From Anabaena azotica FACHB-119 (GTDB taxonomy: Bacteria; Cyanobacteriota; Cyanobacteriia; Cyanobacteriales; Nostocaceae), in the NCBI RefSeq assembly GCF_014697625.1, contig NZ_JACJSG010000001.1, forward strand, positions 186,001-250,000: 64,000 bases of DNA, written 5' to 3'. A program made the translations under genes and the position numbers. Every line of letters begins with the position of its first letter. The stretch's first letter is position 1. Under the pieces are notes generated by a model. The model saw only the letters and a program-made list of their open reading frames with translations, was not told where the DNA came from and made no database searches. Shown one piece after another: positions 46,062 to 54,326 of this stretch.

Positions 46062-47369
46062 CTAAAACAATAAAATCCGAGCAATGCTAAAGATGGCAGC
46101 GCTGAGGACGGCACTGATAGGCACTGTTACTAACCATGCAGTGGCAATACCTTGGAGAGTTGTAAATTTTACCGAACTCAGGCTTTGTACCAATCCTACA
46201 CCAACTACGCCACCTACCAGAGCGTGTGAGGTGGAGACTGGTAAACCAAGACGGGAGGCTAATAAAATAGTGGTGGCGGTGGCTAGTTCTGCACAAAATC
46301 CACTACTGGGTTGTAAAGCAATAATATTTTCGCCAATTGTGGCGATAACTTTTTCACCCCAAACGGCTAAACCACCAACAATTCCAGCACCACCGAGAAT
46401 TAAAATCCACAGTGGGACAGTGATCCCATCGCTAGGAACTTGCCCAGTTTGATTAATATACACGATCGCCGCTAAAGGTGCGATCGCATTCCCCACATCA
46501 TTAGAACCATGTGCAAAGGCGACAAAGCAAGCACTAAGGACTTGGAAGCGGGCGAAGAGAGTTTCGATGGGGTTGGGGAATGAGGGAGATGAGGGGGATG
46601 AGGGAGATGAGGGAGATGAGGAAGAAATTATTAACTCCTGCCTCTTGTCAAGCTGTCGCCAATTGATTAGGGTTAGTCCTACGGCGGCTAATGTGCCTGT
46701 TACGAGGGGGATATCGTGGGGGGGGATGTTGACACCGAGTTTTTCAATTAAGAACTTGGTTAAGGGTTGAGTGAGGGAGGGGAGGACGATTACGCCAAAT
46801 ACACCTAAGAGAATTGTACTCAACCAGGGAATCCACTCTCTTAATTGTGCAACTGGATTTGGTTGTTCTAATATCCAGTGCTTGATTTGACTGTAAAATA
46901 ATGCGGCGATCGCACCACTGATCACTGGGGTTAATATCCAACCAATAGTTATTAATCCAATTGATGACCAATCGATCGCACCTACTCCCAAGGCTACCCA
47001 ACTAAACCCGGCGATCGCACCTACAACTGCGTGAGAAGAAGATACTGGTAAGCCAAGGGATGTAGCAATTTGCAACCACATACCACAAGAAATCAGCACT
47101 GTCATCATGCCAGTAACTAAAATTTGGGGTGTAGCTGCAAATAATTCAGGGTTAGCAACTTTTGTTGCTAGGGTTTGTGTCACTTCATGCCCAAATAAGA
47201 CAGCGCCAGTAAACTCCAACAATCCAGCAATAATTAATGCTTGTCTTAAAGTAATAGCTTTGGAACCGACAGAAGTTCCCATTGCATTCGCAACATCGTT
47301 AGCCCCCAAGTTCCAGGCTACGTAGAAGGCTAGTAAGGCGACTATTACGAGGATGATTGATATTTCCAT
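46062..47369 (-). CDS. PiT-family inorganic phosphate permease
   Basis: The 435-aa membrane protein has the two PiT signature regions: YVAWNLGANDVANAMGTSVG near the N-terminus and FAHGSNDVGNAIAPLAAIV in the second half. SSSHAVVGAIAG and VSTSHALVGGVVGVG are the repeated motifs of the fold. It imports phosphate with a cation. A Ser/Pro stretch at about residues 249-265 (SSSSPSSPSSPSSPS) in the central loop is encoded by a CTCCCTCATCTCC repeat (nt 46575-46625) and is not part of the family fold. It appears monocistronic. Confidence 0.9.
   Translation of the reverse strand: MEISIILVIVALLAFYVAWNLGANDVANAMGTSVGSKAITLRQALIIAGLLEFTGAVLFGHEVTQTLATKVANPELFAATPQILVTGMMTVLISCGMWLQIATSLGLPVSSSHAVVGAIAGFSWVALGVGAIDWSSIGLITIGWILTPVISGAIAALFYSQIKHWILEQPNPVAQLREWIPWLSTILLGVFGVIVLPSLTQPLTKFLIEKLGVNIPPHDIPLVTGTLAAVGLTLINWRQLDKRQELIISSSSPSSPSSPSSPSFPNPIETLFARFQVLSACFVAFAHGSNDVGNAIAPLAAIVYINQTGQVPSDGITVPLWILILGGAGIVGGLAVWGEKVIATIGENIIALQPSSGFCAELATATTILLASRLGLPVSTSHALVGGVVGVGLVQSLSSVKFTTLQGIATAWLVTVPISAVLSAAIFSIARILLF
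46568..46625. repeat. In-frame CTCCCTCATC repeat inside the PiT gene
   Basis: GAGGGAGATGAGGGGGATGA units on the plus strand encode the Ser/Pro stretch in the permease loop. Confidence 0.85.
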
Positions 47370-47467
47370 GTTAGTTTCAGGGTGTAGGGGTGTAGGGGTG
47401 TGGGGGTGTAGGGGAGAAGAAAATTACCCAATCCCCAATCCCCAGTCCCCAGTCCCCAGTCCCCAAT
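47370..47467. repeat. GGGTGTAGGGG and CCCAGTCCC tandem repeats
   Basis: The spacer between the PiT gene and the upstream Zn dehydrogenase consists of GGTGTAGGGGTGTGGGGG and CCCCAATCCCCAGTCCCC units. Confidence 0.8.
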
Positions 47468-48514
47468 CTAAGGATAAATGAGGATTTTGTATGTTTCTGG
47501 TGTTGGTGCGATCGCTTGATCTACGGCTGCTGATAAATCTTTGAGGGGATAGCGATCGCTGATTAATGCTTGCACATCAATACGGCGGTTAAAGACGATA
47601 TCGGCCGAGAGATTTTGCAGGCGATAGGATGAACTGTAACTGCCCATTAAGTCGATTTCTCGGCGGTAGAGAATGTTGGGGTTGATGGGGATTTCTAATT
47701 CATCAGGAAATTCGGCAAAGAATAAGATTTTTCCCCCTTTTCTGGTACAATCCAGAGCTTGGAAGAAAGCTTTCTCACTAGGAACAGCTAAGAGTGTGAC
47801 ATCAACACCTAAGCCATCGGTGAGGGCGTGAATTTTGGCGCTTATGTCGGGATCACGGGCATCAAATGCTGCTTCTGCACCGACATTCAAGGCTTTGTCT
47901 ATTCTTGAGGGTAGCAAATCGGTGGCGATCGCTTTTGCCCCGAAATATTTCACCAACATGACAAACATTAACCCAATTGGCCCCGCACCAGTTACCAGCA
48001 CAGTTTGTCCAGGGGCAATTTGGGCTTTTTTCACTGCCTTTAAACAACAGTTGGTTGGTTCAACAAAACTTGCTTCTTCAAAACTGATATTGTCGGGGAT
48101 CGCTATTAACCCGCCATTTTGGACAATATGACCCGGAACTTTGACGTATTCAGCAAAACCGCCGCCACTGGGGTTAAAACCGGCAGTGGTGGAAATGTTT
48201 TTGTAAACACTGCACATGGAAAAGTTATCATTCAAGCAGTAGGCACAACGCATACAAGGTATGTGGTGCATGACTGCTACCCGTTGTCCTACCTGCCAAC
48301 CCTGTACTTGAGAACCAACTGCGGCAATAGTCCCGGCTGTTTCATGCCCGAAAATGCGCGGTGGTTCATACAGAGGATAACGAATTTTTTTAATATCTGA
48401 CTGACACAAACCGACTACTCGCACCTGTACCAGCACTTCATCCGGTTCCAGAGTCGGTACGGGGATTTCTTCGTAAGATAGCTGATTTACACCTCTAAAT
48501 ACCTGTGCTTTCAC
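47468..48514 (-). CDS. Zinc-dependent medium-chain dehydrogenase (sorbitol/threonine dehydrogenase-like)
   Basis: The 348-aa protein starts at GTG 48514. Catalytic zinc residues are the Cys of GLCQSDIKK and the His/Glu of GHETAG. The structural zinc lobe is CMRCAYCLNDNFSMC. The dinucleotide motif is VTGAGPIGLMFVMLVKYFGA, and IATDLLPSRIDKA suggests NAD specificity by its acidic residue after the second strand. It is not closely similar to the dehydrogenase at 1032-2201. Substrate unknown; a polyol or amino alcohol is likely. No partner gene is apparent. Confidence 0.85.
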   Translation of the reverse strand: MKAQVFRGVNQLSYEEIPVPTLEPDEVLVQVRVVGLCQSDIKKIRYPLYEPPRIFGHETAGTIAAVGSQVQGWQVGQRVAVMHHIPCMRCAYCLNDNFSMCSVYKNISTTAGFNPSGGGFAEYVKVPGHIVQNGGLIAIPDNISFEEASFVEPTNCCLKAVKKAQIAPGQTVLVTGAGPIGLMFVMLVKYFGAKAIATDLLPSRIDKALNVGAEAAFDARDPDISAKIHALTDGLGVDVTLLAVPSEKAFFQALDCTRKGGKILFFAEFPDELEIPINPNILYRREIDLMGSYSSSYRLQNLSADIVFNRRIDVQALISDRYPLKDLSAAVDQAIAPTPETYKILIYP

Positions 48515-48569
48515 GCTAATTTTTCACCGCTCAACGATACTAGATTTAACATTATTCGTCTACGTTAAG

Positions 48570-48950
48570 CTATAAGGTTTTAGATTTCTGTTTTTGTACC
48601 AGTGCTAATTCTTGCTCTAAAGTTTGTTCAAAGATTTGGAATGCCTCAATATCTGCTGAGGTGAGCTTACCTTCTACTTTCCCATACTCAAATTGTAGAA
48701 TCTTCCCCCGACCATCTTTAGCACTAATTGTTAAAACTCCTCTATTGTGAGAAATACGATACTGTTCACCTTCTAAACGTTTAGCCACATCAGAAGAGAT
48801 TTTTTTGTTAATAACAAGGTTACTTATAGCTTCATCCAAGATTTTCTGTGACCAATAGGGCATATACCAACCAGCCTCAGCTATGGATAGCAAGGTATCT
48901 CGTAGGTACATTGGAAATAGAACACAGGCATCTAAGACTACACCGACCAT
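48570..48950 (-). CDS. Chimeric PIN-domain protein (truncated toxin plus unrelated C-terminus)
   Basis: The 126-aa protein starts like a PIN toxin: VVLDACVLFPMYLRDTLLSI, then WYMPYWSQKILDEAISNLV, which gives the first catalytic Asp (D7) and one acidic residue. From about residue 50 the sequence changes to QYRISHNRGVLTISAKDGRG and a charged helix (IEAFQIFEQTLEQELALVQK), which is not PIN-like. The PIN central and C-terminal acidic residues are missing. It lies 18 bp after the HTH gene, as toxin genes do. The toxin is probably inactive, and its C-terminal half could have another role. Confidence 0.6.
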   Translation of the reverse strand: MVGVVLDACVLFPMYLRDTLLSIAEAGWYMPYWSQKILDEAISNLVINKKISSDVAKRLEGEQYRISHNRGVLTISAKDGRGKILQFEYGKVEGKLTSADIEAFQIFEQTLEQELALVQKQKSKTL

Positions 48951-48968
48951 AACGTTTTTTCTGAGTAT

Positions 48969-49430
48969 TTACTCATCATACTCATACAAACCAGCTTCTT
49001 CACTTATCTCAATTAATTCCTGTAAAGATTGGCTACGCTTGTTATCCCTGTGTTCCTTGTATTTTTTCAAATCTTTAAAACGAACACGCCGATGTGTTCC
49101 TACTGTGATGTAAGGAATTTCGCCTTGTTCTAATAGCTTTATTAGATAGGGGCGCGATACATTAAGAAAATCTGCGGCTTGTTGTGTACTCAATTCTTGT
49201 TCTTGAGGAACTATAGATATAGCTTGACCCAAGGCCATTGCATGAACTACTTGGCACAGCACTTGATAAACGGAATCAGGAATAGTAATTACTTCTCCGT
49301 TAGCTCCTACTAGTCTTGCTTGAAAATCTTTAATTTTCAGTAAGCGATCAATTTCTCTAATATCTGGAGCTTCTCTTTCCTGAGCCATAACTGACTCTAA
49401 AGGCTGGTTATGCCTAAATTTGGTAGTCAT
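48969..49430 (-). CDS. Excisionase-type HTH protein (antitoxin-like)
   Basis: I set the start at ATG 49430 (153 aa); a longer frame upstream reads through membrane-like, unconserved codons. Residues about 80-125 form a MerR/excisionase-type helix-turn-helix: LSTQQAADFLNVSRPYLIKL with LEQGEIPYITVGTHRRVRF. Proteins of this kind pair with PIN toxins as antitoxins and repress their own operon. The PIN-like gene follows after 18 bp. A 13-bp palindrome at 49454-49466, 24 nt upstream, is a likely operator. Confidence 0.8.
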   Translation of the reverse strand: MTTKFRHNQPLESVMAQEREAPDIREIDRLLKIKDFQARLVGANGEVITIPDSVYQVLCQVVHAMALGQAISIVPQEQELSTQQAADFLNVSRPYLIKLLEQGEIPYITVGTHRRVRFKDLKKYKEHRDNKRSQSLQELIEISEEAGLYEYDE

Positions 49431-49453
49431 GTTTGTGAACTCTAATTGATGAT

Positions 49454-49466
49454 ATACCAATGGTAT
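49454..49466. promoter_or_regulatory. Palindromic candidate operator of the HTH/PIN pair
   Basis: ATACCA-A-TGGTAT is a perfect inverted repeat just upstream of the HTH gene start. Position and symmetry suit autorepression by a dimeric antitoxin. Confidence 0.5.
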
Positions 49467-49603
49467 AACTCTATTTACATCAATGATATACTCCAAATTA
49501 CATAAACGCAATATCCGAAATATAGATAAATCAAGTATCCAAAAATAGCTACGCACCAACGCAAACATCAACATCACCAGCAAACATACCGCCAACACTA
49601 CCG

Positions 49604-50185
49604 ATGAGGCAAGATGGTGATATTCCACAGGTAGGTGAACCGCCTTTACATTCTCCGCCACCAACAGTTCCCGCCCAGTATCGTCAAGAAATCCCTCAAC
49701 AGTCTGTATCTCCTCCGCCTATACCTGCCAAAACTGCAACAATAGGGCTGGGTTTTTATTTGCAGTGGGTATTAGTTAATGTTGCAGGCTTGATTGCAGG
49801 ATGTATTATTGGAGCGATCGCCCAAACTCTGCTACGACCGCTTGGTACAATAATTAGTGATCAAGTTTTAGCCGCAACGATGGGTTTAACAATTGGGTAT
49901 ATGCAGGCATTAATATTGCGGCGGCAAATTCCCATATCTGAAAAACAATGGATGTGGGGGACTACTGCTGGTGCTTGTATCTCCCTGCTCTTGTCAGGAA
50001 ATAATGCCGACTATACTTTATTATGGATTGGCCCTATAGTAGGAACAATTCAGTCTTGGATTATGCGCCCAGTTATCAAGCAAGCTGGCTGGTGGATTTT
50101 AATCAATACTTTGTTCGGTTGGCTTGGGGGAATTTTTTCAGGAGCAGTGTTAGTGTTGCTGTTGAAAAATCAGAAAAATGTCTAA
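49604..50185 (+). CDS. Multipass membrane protein of unknown function
   Basis: The 193-aa protein has a Pro-rich N-terminal tail (10-40), then about four membrane helices: WVLVNVAGLIAGCIIGAIAQ, LAATMGLTIGYMQALIL, TTAGACISLLL with WIGPIVGTIQSWIM, and ILINTLFGWLGGIFSGAVLV. The Gly-rich helix faces suggest tight packing. I do not recognise the family. The ATG lacks a clear ribosome site. It is divergent from the HTH/PIN pair. Confidence 0.6.
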   Translation: MRQDGDIPQVGEPPLHSPPPTVPAQYRQEIPQQSVSPPPIPAKTATIGLGFYLQWVLVNVAGLIAGCIIGAIAQTLLRPLGTIISDQVLAATMGLTIGYMQALILRRQIPISEKQWMWGTTAGACISLLLSGNNADYTLLWIGPIVGTIQSWIMRPVIKQAGWWILINTLFGWLGGIFSGAVLVLLLKNQKNV

Positions 50186-50385
50186 TTTGCTTTCATATAT
50201 TATTAATGTCTAGTTTTATCTTCATGCCCACAACCTCCTTATTGAGAAGGTGGAAGATGTCAGTTGATGAGCATGAGTAACGAGCAATTAATTAGGATGA
50301 AAAGTAGAAATCGAACAAACTGAGTCGTGGGTGTTCTTATAAGCTTTGTGTAAATTTTTATTTCTATCAAATATCAACTTTGATT

Positions 50386-50811
50386 ATGAGTTTTAATTTT
50401 AATTAAGACCTCATTTGTAAATTTTTAACAATTGTGCTGATCACTATTTTGAATTTAATTACTTATTTCTTCTTACTATTGTTTTTCAACAATTTTTTCT
50501 TATATCCTTATACTGATATAGGTGGTTCTCTATATCCATATGTTGTAGATTTAGATGCACTACTTGCAATAAGATTATTTTCTATTATATGTTTTTTATG
50601 TGGCTCTGTATCTGCTGGTATTTCATATAGGACTGTTCGTAAAAGTAATTCAGGAAAAGTATTTAAATTATTTTTAATAATAATGATAATGCTTTCTCTA
50701 ATAGCAATTTTATTTAGTGTTTATCGATTTATAGAATTGAACAATCTTTCTTCTTCCTTAGTAATATGTGATCAGTTTTCCGGTCAGAGTCCTGGTTGTT
50801 ATATTCCATAG
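50386..50811 (+). pseudogene. Tandem-duplicated membrane protein, copy 1 with early stop
   Basis: This copy is closely similar to the one at 50864. Codon 7 is TAA, where the second copy has GAA, so translation from ATG 50386 stops at once. The frame resumes from GTG 50434 (125 aa), which could rescue a shortened product. The protein has about three hydrophobic helices and the conserved segment YPYTDIGGSLYPYVVDLDAL. It ends CDQFSGQSPGCYIP, which carries two cysteines. Function is unknown. Confidence 0.65.
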
Positions 50812-50863
50812 TGTAGCGATCGCATCACTTGCACCATCAGATAGTGATAGTTAACCTTTGATT

Positions 50864-51295
50864 ATGAATTTTCATTTTAATGAATCACTCATTTGTAAGT
50901 TATTTACAATTGTGCTAGTTACTATTTTGAATTCAATTACTTATTTCTTCTTATTATTGTTTTTAATTAAGATGAATCCTTTATTGTATCCTTATACTGA
51001 TATAGGTGGTTCTCTATATCCATATGTTGTAGATTTAGATGCACTAGGTGTAAGAATAGGATTTTCTATTATATGTTTTTTATGTAGCTCCTTATCTGCT
51101 GGTATTTCATATAGGGCTGTTCGTAAAAGTAATTCAGGAAAAGTATTTAGATTATTTTTATTAATAATGATGATGCTTTCTCTAATAGCAATTTTATTTA
51201 GTGCTTATCGATTTATAGAACTGAGAAATCTTTCCTCTTCCTTGGTAAGATGTGATCAGTTTTCCGGTCAGAGTCCTGGTTGTTATATGCCATAG
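50864..51295 (+). CDS. Tandem-duplicated membrane protein, copy 2 (intact)
   Basis: From ATG 50864 the protein has 143 aa. It has an N-terminal helix (LFTIVLVTILNSITYFFLLL), the loop YPYTDIGGSLYPYVVDLDAL, two further helices (IICFLCSSLSAGISY; LFLLIMMMLSLIAILFSAY) and the tail CDQFSGQSPGCYMP. The whole unit is repeated with a period of 478 bp, including flanking GCGATCGCATCACTTG-type sequence. I do not recognise the family. Confidence 0.65.
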   Translation: MNFHFNESLICKLFTIVLVTILNSITYFFLLLFLIKMNPLLYPYTDIGGSLYPYVVDLDALGVRIGFSIICFLCSSLSAGISYRAVRKSNSGKVFRLFLLIMMMLSLIAILFSAYRFIELRNLSSSLVRCDQFSGQSPGCYMP

Positions 51296-51391
51296 TCAAG
51301 CGATCGCATCACTTGCGCCATCAGATAGTGATAGTTAACTTTATAGTTAGGACATTAAGAAATAAAACTTAGACAGCGAAATAGTTTTAAC

Positions 51392-51421
51392 CCTGTCACC
51401 TGTTACCTGTCCCCTGCTATA
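51392..51421 (+). repeat. CCTGTCCCCTGCTATA repeat
   Basis: CCTGTCACCTGTTACCTGTC leads into CCCTGCTATAAAAC just before the FAD oxidoreductase. The TATAAA formed at its end could act as a -10 element. Confidence 0.6.
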
Positions 51422-51473
51422 AAACAGGATGAATTTGTATGTATCCTGGTTAAAAATACGTGAATTTAAATTT

Positions 51474-53234
51474 ATGGTTCATCAAACTTATATAACTGAT
51501 GTGTTAGTCGTTGGTGGTGGAACTGGCGGAACGGCTGCGGCTATTCAAGCGGCGCGAAGGGGTGCAAAAACTATTTTGGTGAGTGAGTTTTCTTGGTTAG
51601 GGGGAATGTTAACTGCGGCTGGGGTATCTGCACCCGATGGAAATGAATTGATTGCGTTTCAAACGGGGTTATGGGGTGCGTTTTTACAAGAGTTGCAACA
51701 GCGACAGCCGGGGGGTTTAGATAATAGTTGGGTGAGCTTTTTCAGTTATGATCCGCGTATTGGAGCGGAAATTTTTGCTAATTGGGTGAAGGAATTATCT
51801 AATCTGCACTGGATTTCTGGACAAGTACCCTTAGAGGTTCTGCGTCAAGGGAATTGTATTACTGGTGTCAGGTTTGCAGACTTTACCGTACAAGCCAATA
51901 TAACAATTGATGGTACAGAGTTAGGGGATTTACTCGCTTTAGCAGATATCCCTCACCGTTGGGGTTGGGAATTGCGATCGCACTGGGGAGAACCCAGCTC
52001 CCCAACTAGCTTTAATCATATCACCCAAGAATATCCTGTACAGTCCCCTACTTGGGTGGTAGTGATGCAGGATTTTGGCGAACCAGTCGCACCTGATATT
52101 CCTCCTGCACCTAATTATGATGCGGCGCTGTTTGCTGATGCTTGGAAAAACTACGGTGCGGAGCAGTTCTTGAATTATGGACGTTTGCCTGGTAATCTAT
52201 TTATGATTAACTGGCCAATTTGTGGTAATGACTACGGTGAAGGAGTAGGGCGACTGATAGAATCAGCAGCAGCTAAGAGTGATTTTCTGCAAGAATCTCG
52301 TTGGCATAGCCAAAATTTTGCTCATTTTATCCAAACTCAGCTAGGTAAGCGTTACGGTTTGGCAGAGCAAGTTTTTCCTCACAACTCACCAGCTTTTGCA
52401 CTGCACCCATACTACAGAGAAAGTCGCCGTTTGGTAGGACTAACTACTATTACAGAACAGGATATTTTGCCAGTTCCAGGCGGTAGGGTAGCATCTTTAT
52501 TTCCCGATACCATTGCTATTGGTAACTATGCCAATGACCATCATTATCCGGGGTTTGACTTACCCCTACAACCTAAATCTATCCGTTGGGGCGGACGTTG
52601 GACGGGGACACCTTTCACAATTCCTTATCGTTGTCTAGTTCCAGTTACTATAGATGGTTTTTTGGTTTGTGAAAAGAATATTTCTGTTTCTCACATAGCC
52701 AACGGGGCGACTAGATTACAACCTGTGGTGTTGGGTATCGGTCAAGCTGCGGGAATGGCGGCGGCTATGTGTGTCGAGTTGGACTGTCAGCCGCGAGATT
52801 TACCTGTACAAGGATTACAGGAAGCATTACTACAAGACCATCGCGCTCCTGCGGCGATCGCACCTCTGTTTAATCTACCACCCGACCATCCAGAATGGTT
52901 GCATTGGCAATTGTCTTACATCAAGGAGCCTCAACTATATCCAGATAGTGGCAATTGCCCAGATTCTGTCAATACATATTATCGCCAAAAACACAATCTA
53001 GTATTTCCACGTAGATCTGATTGTTTTACAGGAGTTGTTCATATTCTAAATCCGCAAGATTACAGATTCGAGATTGCTACACCACCTGCTACCCTGGGAC
53101 AGGTTTGGCAGCTTGTAAGCTGGCGATCGCACATAGATGAGCAATTACAAGCTTTATCAAATCAGCAACATATCAGGGTTTGGGGTCGTCTAAATCATTC
53201 TGGTCACTGGTTATTGGTAGATGACCTGAGATAG
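51474..53234 (+). CDS. FAD-dependent oxidoreductase
   Basis: From ATG 51474 the protein has 586 aa. It begins with the FAD-binding dinucleotide motif VLVVGGGTGGTAAAIQAARR. Later segments FPDTIAIGNYANDHHYPGFD and HIANGATRLQPVVLGIGQAA complete the FAD-dependent fold (FAD_oxidored family). The C-terminal 90 residues form a separate region containing HSGHWLLVDDL. The substrate is unknown. ATG 51429 is an alternative start, but its first codons have no family support. Confidence 0.82.
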   Translation: MVHQTYITDVLVVGGGTGGTAAAIQAARRGAKTILVSEFSWLGGMLTAAGVSAPDGNELIAFQTGLWGAFLQELQQRQPGGLDNSWVSFFSYDPRIGAEIFANWVKELSNLHWISGQVPLEVLRQGNCITGVRFADFTVQANITIDGTELGDLLALADIPHRWGWELRSHWGEPSSPTSFNHITQEYPVQSPTWVVVMQDFGEPVAPDIPPAPNYDAALFADAWKNYGAEQFLNYGRLPGNLFMINWPICGNDYGEGVGRLIESAAAKSDFLQESRWHSQNFAHFIQTQLGKRYGLAEQVFPHNSPAFALHPYYRESRRLVGLTTITEQDILPVPGGRVASLFPDTIAIGNYANDHHYPGFDLPLQPKSIRWGGRWTGTPFTIPYRCLVPVTIDGFLVCEKNISVSHIANGATRLQPVVLGIGQAAGMAAAMCVELDCQPRDLPVQGLQEALLQDHRAPAAIAPLFNLPPDHPEWLHWQLSYIKEPQLYPDSGNCPDSVNTYYRQKHNLVFPRRSDCFTGVVHILNPQDYRFEIATPPATLGQVWQLVSWRSHIDEQLQALSNQQHIRVWGRLNHSGHWLLVDDLR

Positions 53235-53285
53235 AAGCACATTTTTATTAGTTTTCAGTAAAAAGCACTACTTTTTTTAATATTT

Positions 53286-53324
53286 TCCGGATTCGTCACA
53301 TAAACTCAGTAGCAATAGATAAGA
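53286..53324 (+). promoter_or_regulatory. Candidate DIF1 promoter of patX
   Basis: TCCGGA (53286-53291) is followed after 18 nt by TAGCAAT (53310-53316), predicting a start near 53324 and a 24-nt leader. GAGG at 53336 is the ribosome site. The spacing equals that at hetR. Confidence 0.6.
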
Positions 53325-53347
53325 GAATTTACAAAGAGGCTTTAAAA

Positions 53348-53566
53348 ATGCGTGCTGCTGTTCCGATGTTAGTTTCGAGTCTGGTATTTGGTTCCCTCAT
53401 TTTTGATGACCAGGGAATGGCTAATCGCAATTTAACCTTTTCTCCTTCTAATTCAGAATATATGCTCTCATTAAACTCCAAACACAAGCATAATCAACCA
53501 GAAACTCCCATACCTCATCGGGGTACAGGACGTAAAACTATGATTGAAAATATCCAGAATGCGTGA
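53348..53566 (+). CDS. patX: PatX, RGTGR-containing heterocyst-pattern inhibitor precursor
   Basis: The 72-aa product has a hydrophobic N-terminal segment (about 4-18, AVPMLVSSLVFGSLIF) for export, a polar linker, and the motif HRGTGRK with RGTGR at residues 58-62. PatX proteins carry RG(S/T)GR and are considered the source of a peptide that binds HetR and blocks differentiation of neighbouring cells. Size, layout, motif and a TCCGGA promoter motif all match. In PCC 7120 the gene is also near hetR and glnA. An ATG with GAGG upstream supports the start. Confidence 0.88.
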   Translation: MRAAVPMLVSSLVFGSLIFDDQGMANRNLTFSPSNSEYMLSLNSKHKHNQPETPIPHRGTGRKTMIENIQNA

Positions 53567-54326
53567 TGGCGATCGCCTGATACTAAGTTGCAGTCAAAGA
53601 TAGTATCTTACTCTGTGCTACTTCCCGTTCCCCTCATGGGAGGGGCTAGGGGTGGGTTGCTTCCCCTCATGGGAGGGGCTAGGGGTGGGTTGCTTCCTTT
53701 CCTGCTCAAACAAACATCTTTAAACACAACTTGGTATATCTTTCATAGGCAATCAGCGTTGTCTAACCAGCAAATCCCCATTTTCCCAACATTTAATAGC
53801 CTTTTTGGCAGCCACCAGCCACTTTAAACGCTGCTGTTACCGAAAAATTGGGTTTAAAGCCCCGTCCTTTAAGGACGGCTTTTTGATACAATAATGCAAA
53901 CAGGCAGGGCATTGTCTGTTGGGCGAGATAGTATTAAGACGGGTATGCCCGCAGCTGTTGTTTGAACCCAGAATCTCTGCCCTTTTAGGGTGGGGAGTAT
54001 GTCAAAAACACAATGTTATCAGTTGTAGGGGCGGGTTCATTGAGTAATTCATGTTAAAAACAGATATGTTCGTTAAACCCGCCCGTACTTAAATACCTTG
54101 GTGAAACACCACAGCAATTGGTGTAAGGCGTAGGGAGGCGCTTCTTTATCCCCCACCATACGCCCTGGCTGACTGATAACTGATTTAATAACAAAGATGG
54201 GGCAGACATAATGCTTACCCCATCATCAACTAAAAGACTTTTCACTTAGAAGCAACCTGGGTTGAGGAATATAAACCCGCAGCTAACCCAACCTAGTAGA
54301 ATTGAAAAACAATTGCTACCTAATCC
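53567..54326. other. Repeat-rich non-coding region
   Basis: It holds a tandem duplicate of CCCCTCATGGGAGGGGCTAG with GGGTGGGTTGCTTCC (53631-53697), and the IS605-like non-autonomous element at 53855-54006. From 54007 to 54326 I see only AT-rich sequence and no gene. Confidence 0.55.
53855..54006 (+). mobile_element. Non-autonomous IS200/IS605-like element (no transposase)
   Basis: The left end has AAAGCCCC and the hairpin CCGTCCTT-T-AAGGACGG (53862-53878). The right end has GAATCTCTGCCC-TTTTA-GGGTGGGG and GGGGAGTATGTCAA. These mirror the ends of the tnpB element at 31997-33265 (AAAGCCCCTGG and GGGGGAGTATGTCAA). About 150 bp, no coding capacity. Confidence 0.7.

Larger units (their letters stand above)
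50376..51340 (+). repeat. Tandem duplication, 478-bp period
   Basis: The start codons are 478 bp apart, and similarity continues past both stops into GCGATCGCATCACTTGC-CC-type spacer and the TTAACYTT boundary. A recent unequal crossover or replication slip would explain it. Confidence 0.8.

Noticed and set aside
49431..49664. Membrane-like extension of the HTH protein
   Set aside because: Family similarity starts at ATG 49430, and the palindrome and promoter would otherwise be inside the gene.
53940..53990. tRNA-like TTTGAACCCAGAATC
   Set aside because: No acceptor or anticodon stem can be built; the sequence belongs to the IS605-like element's right part.
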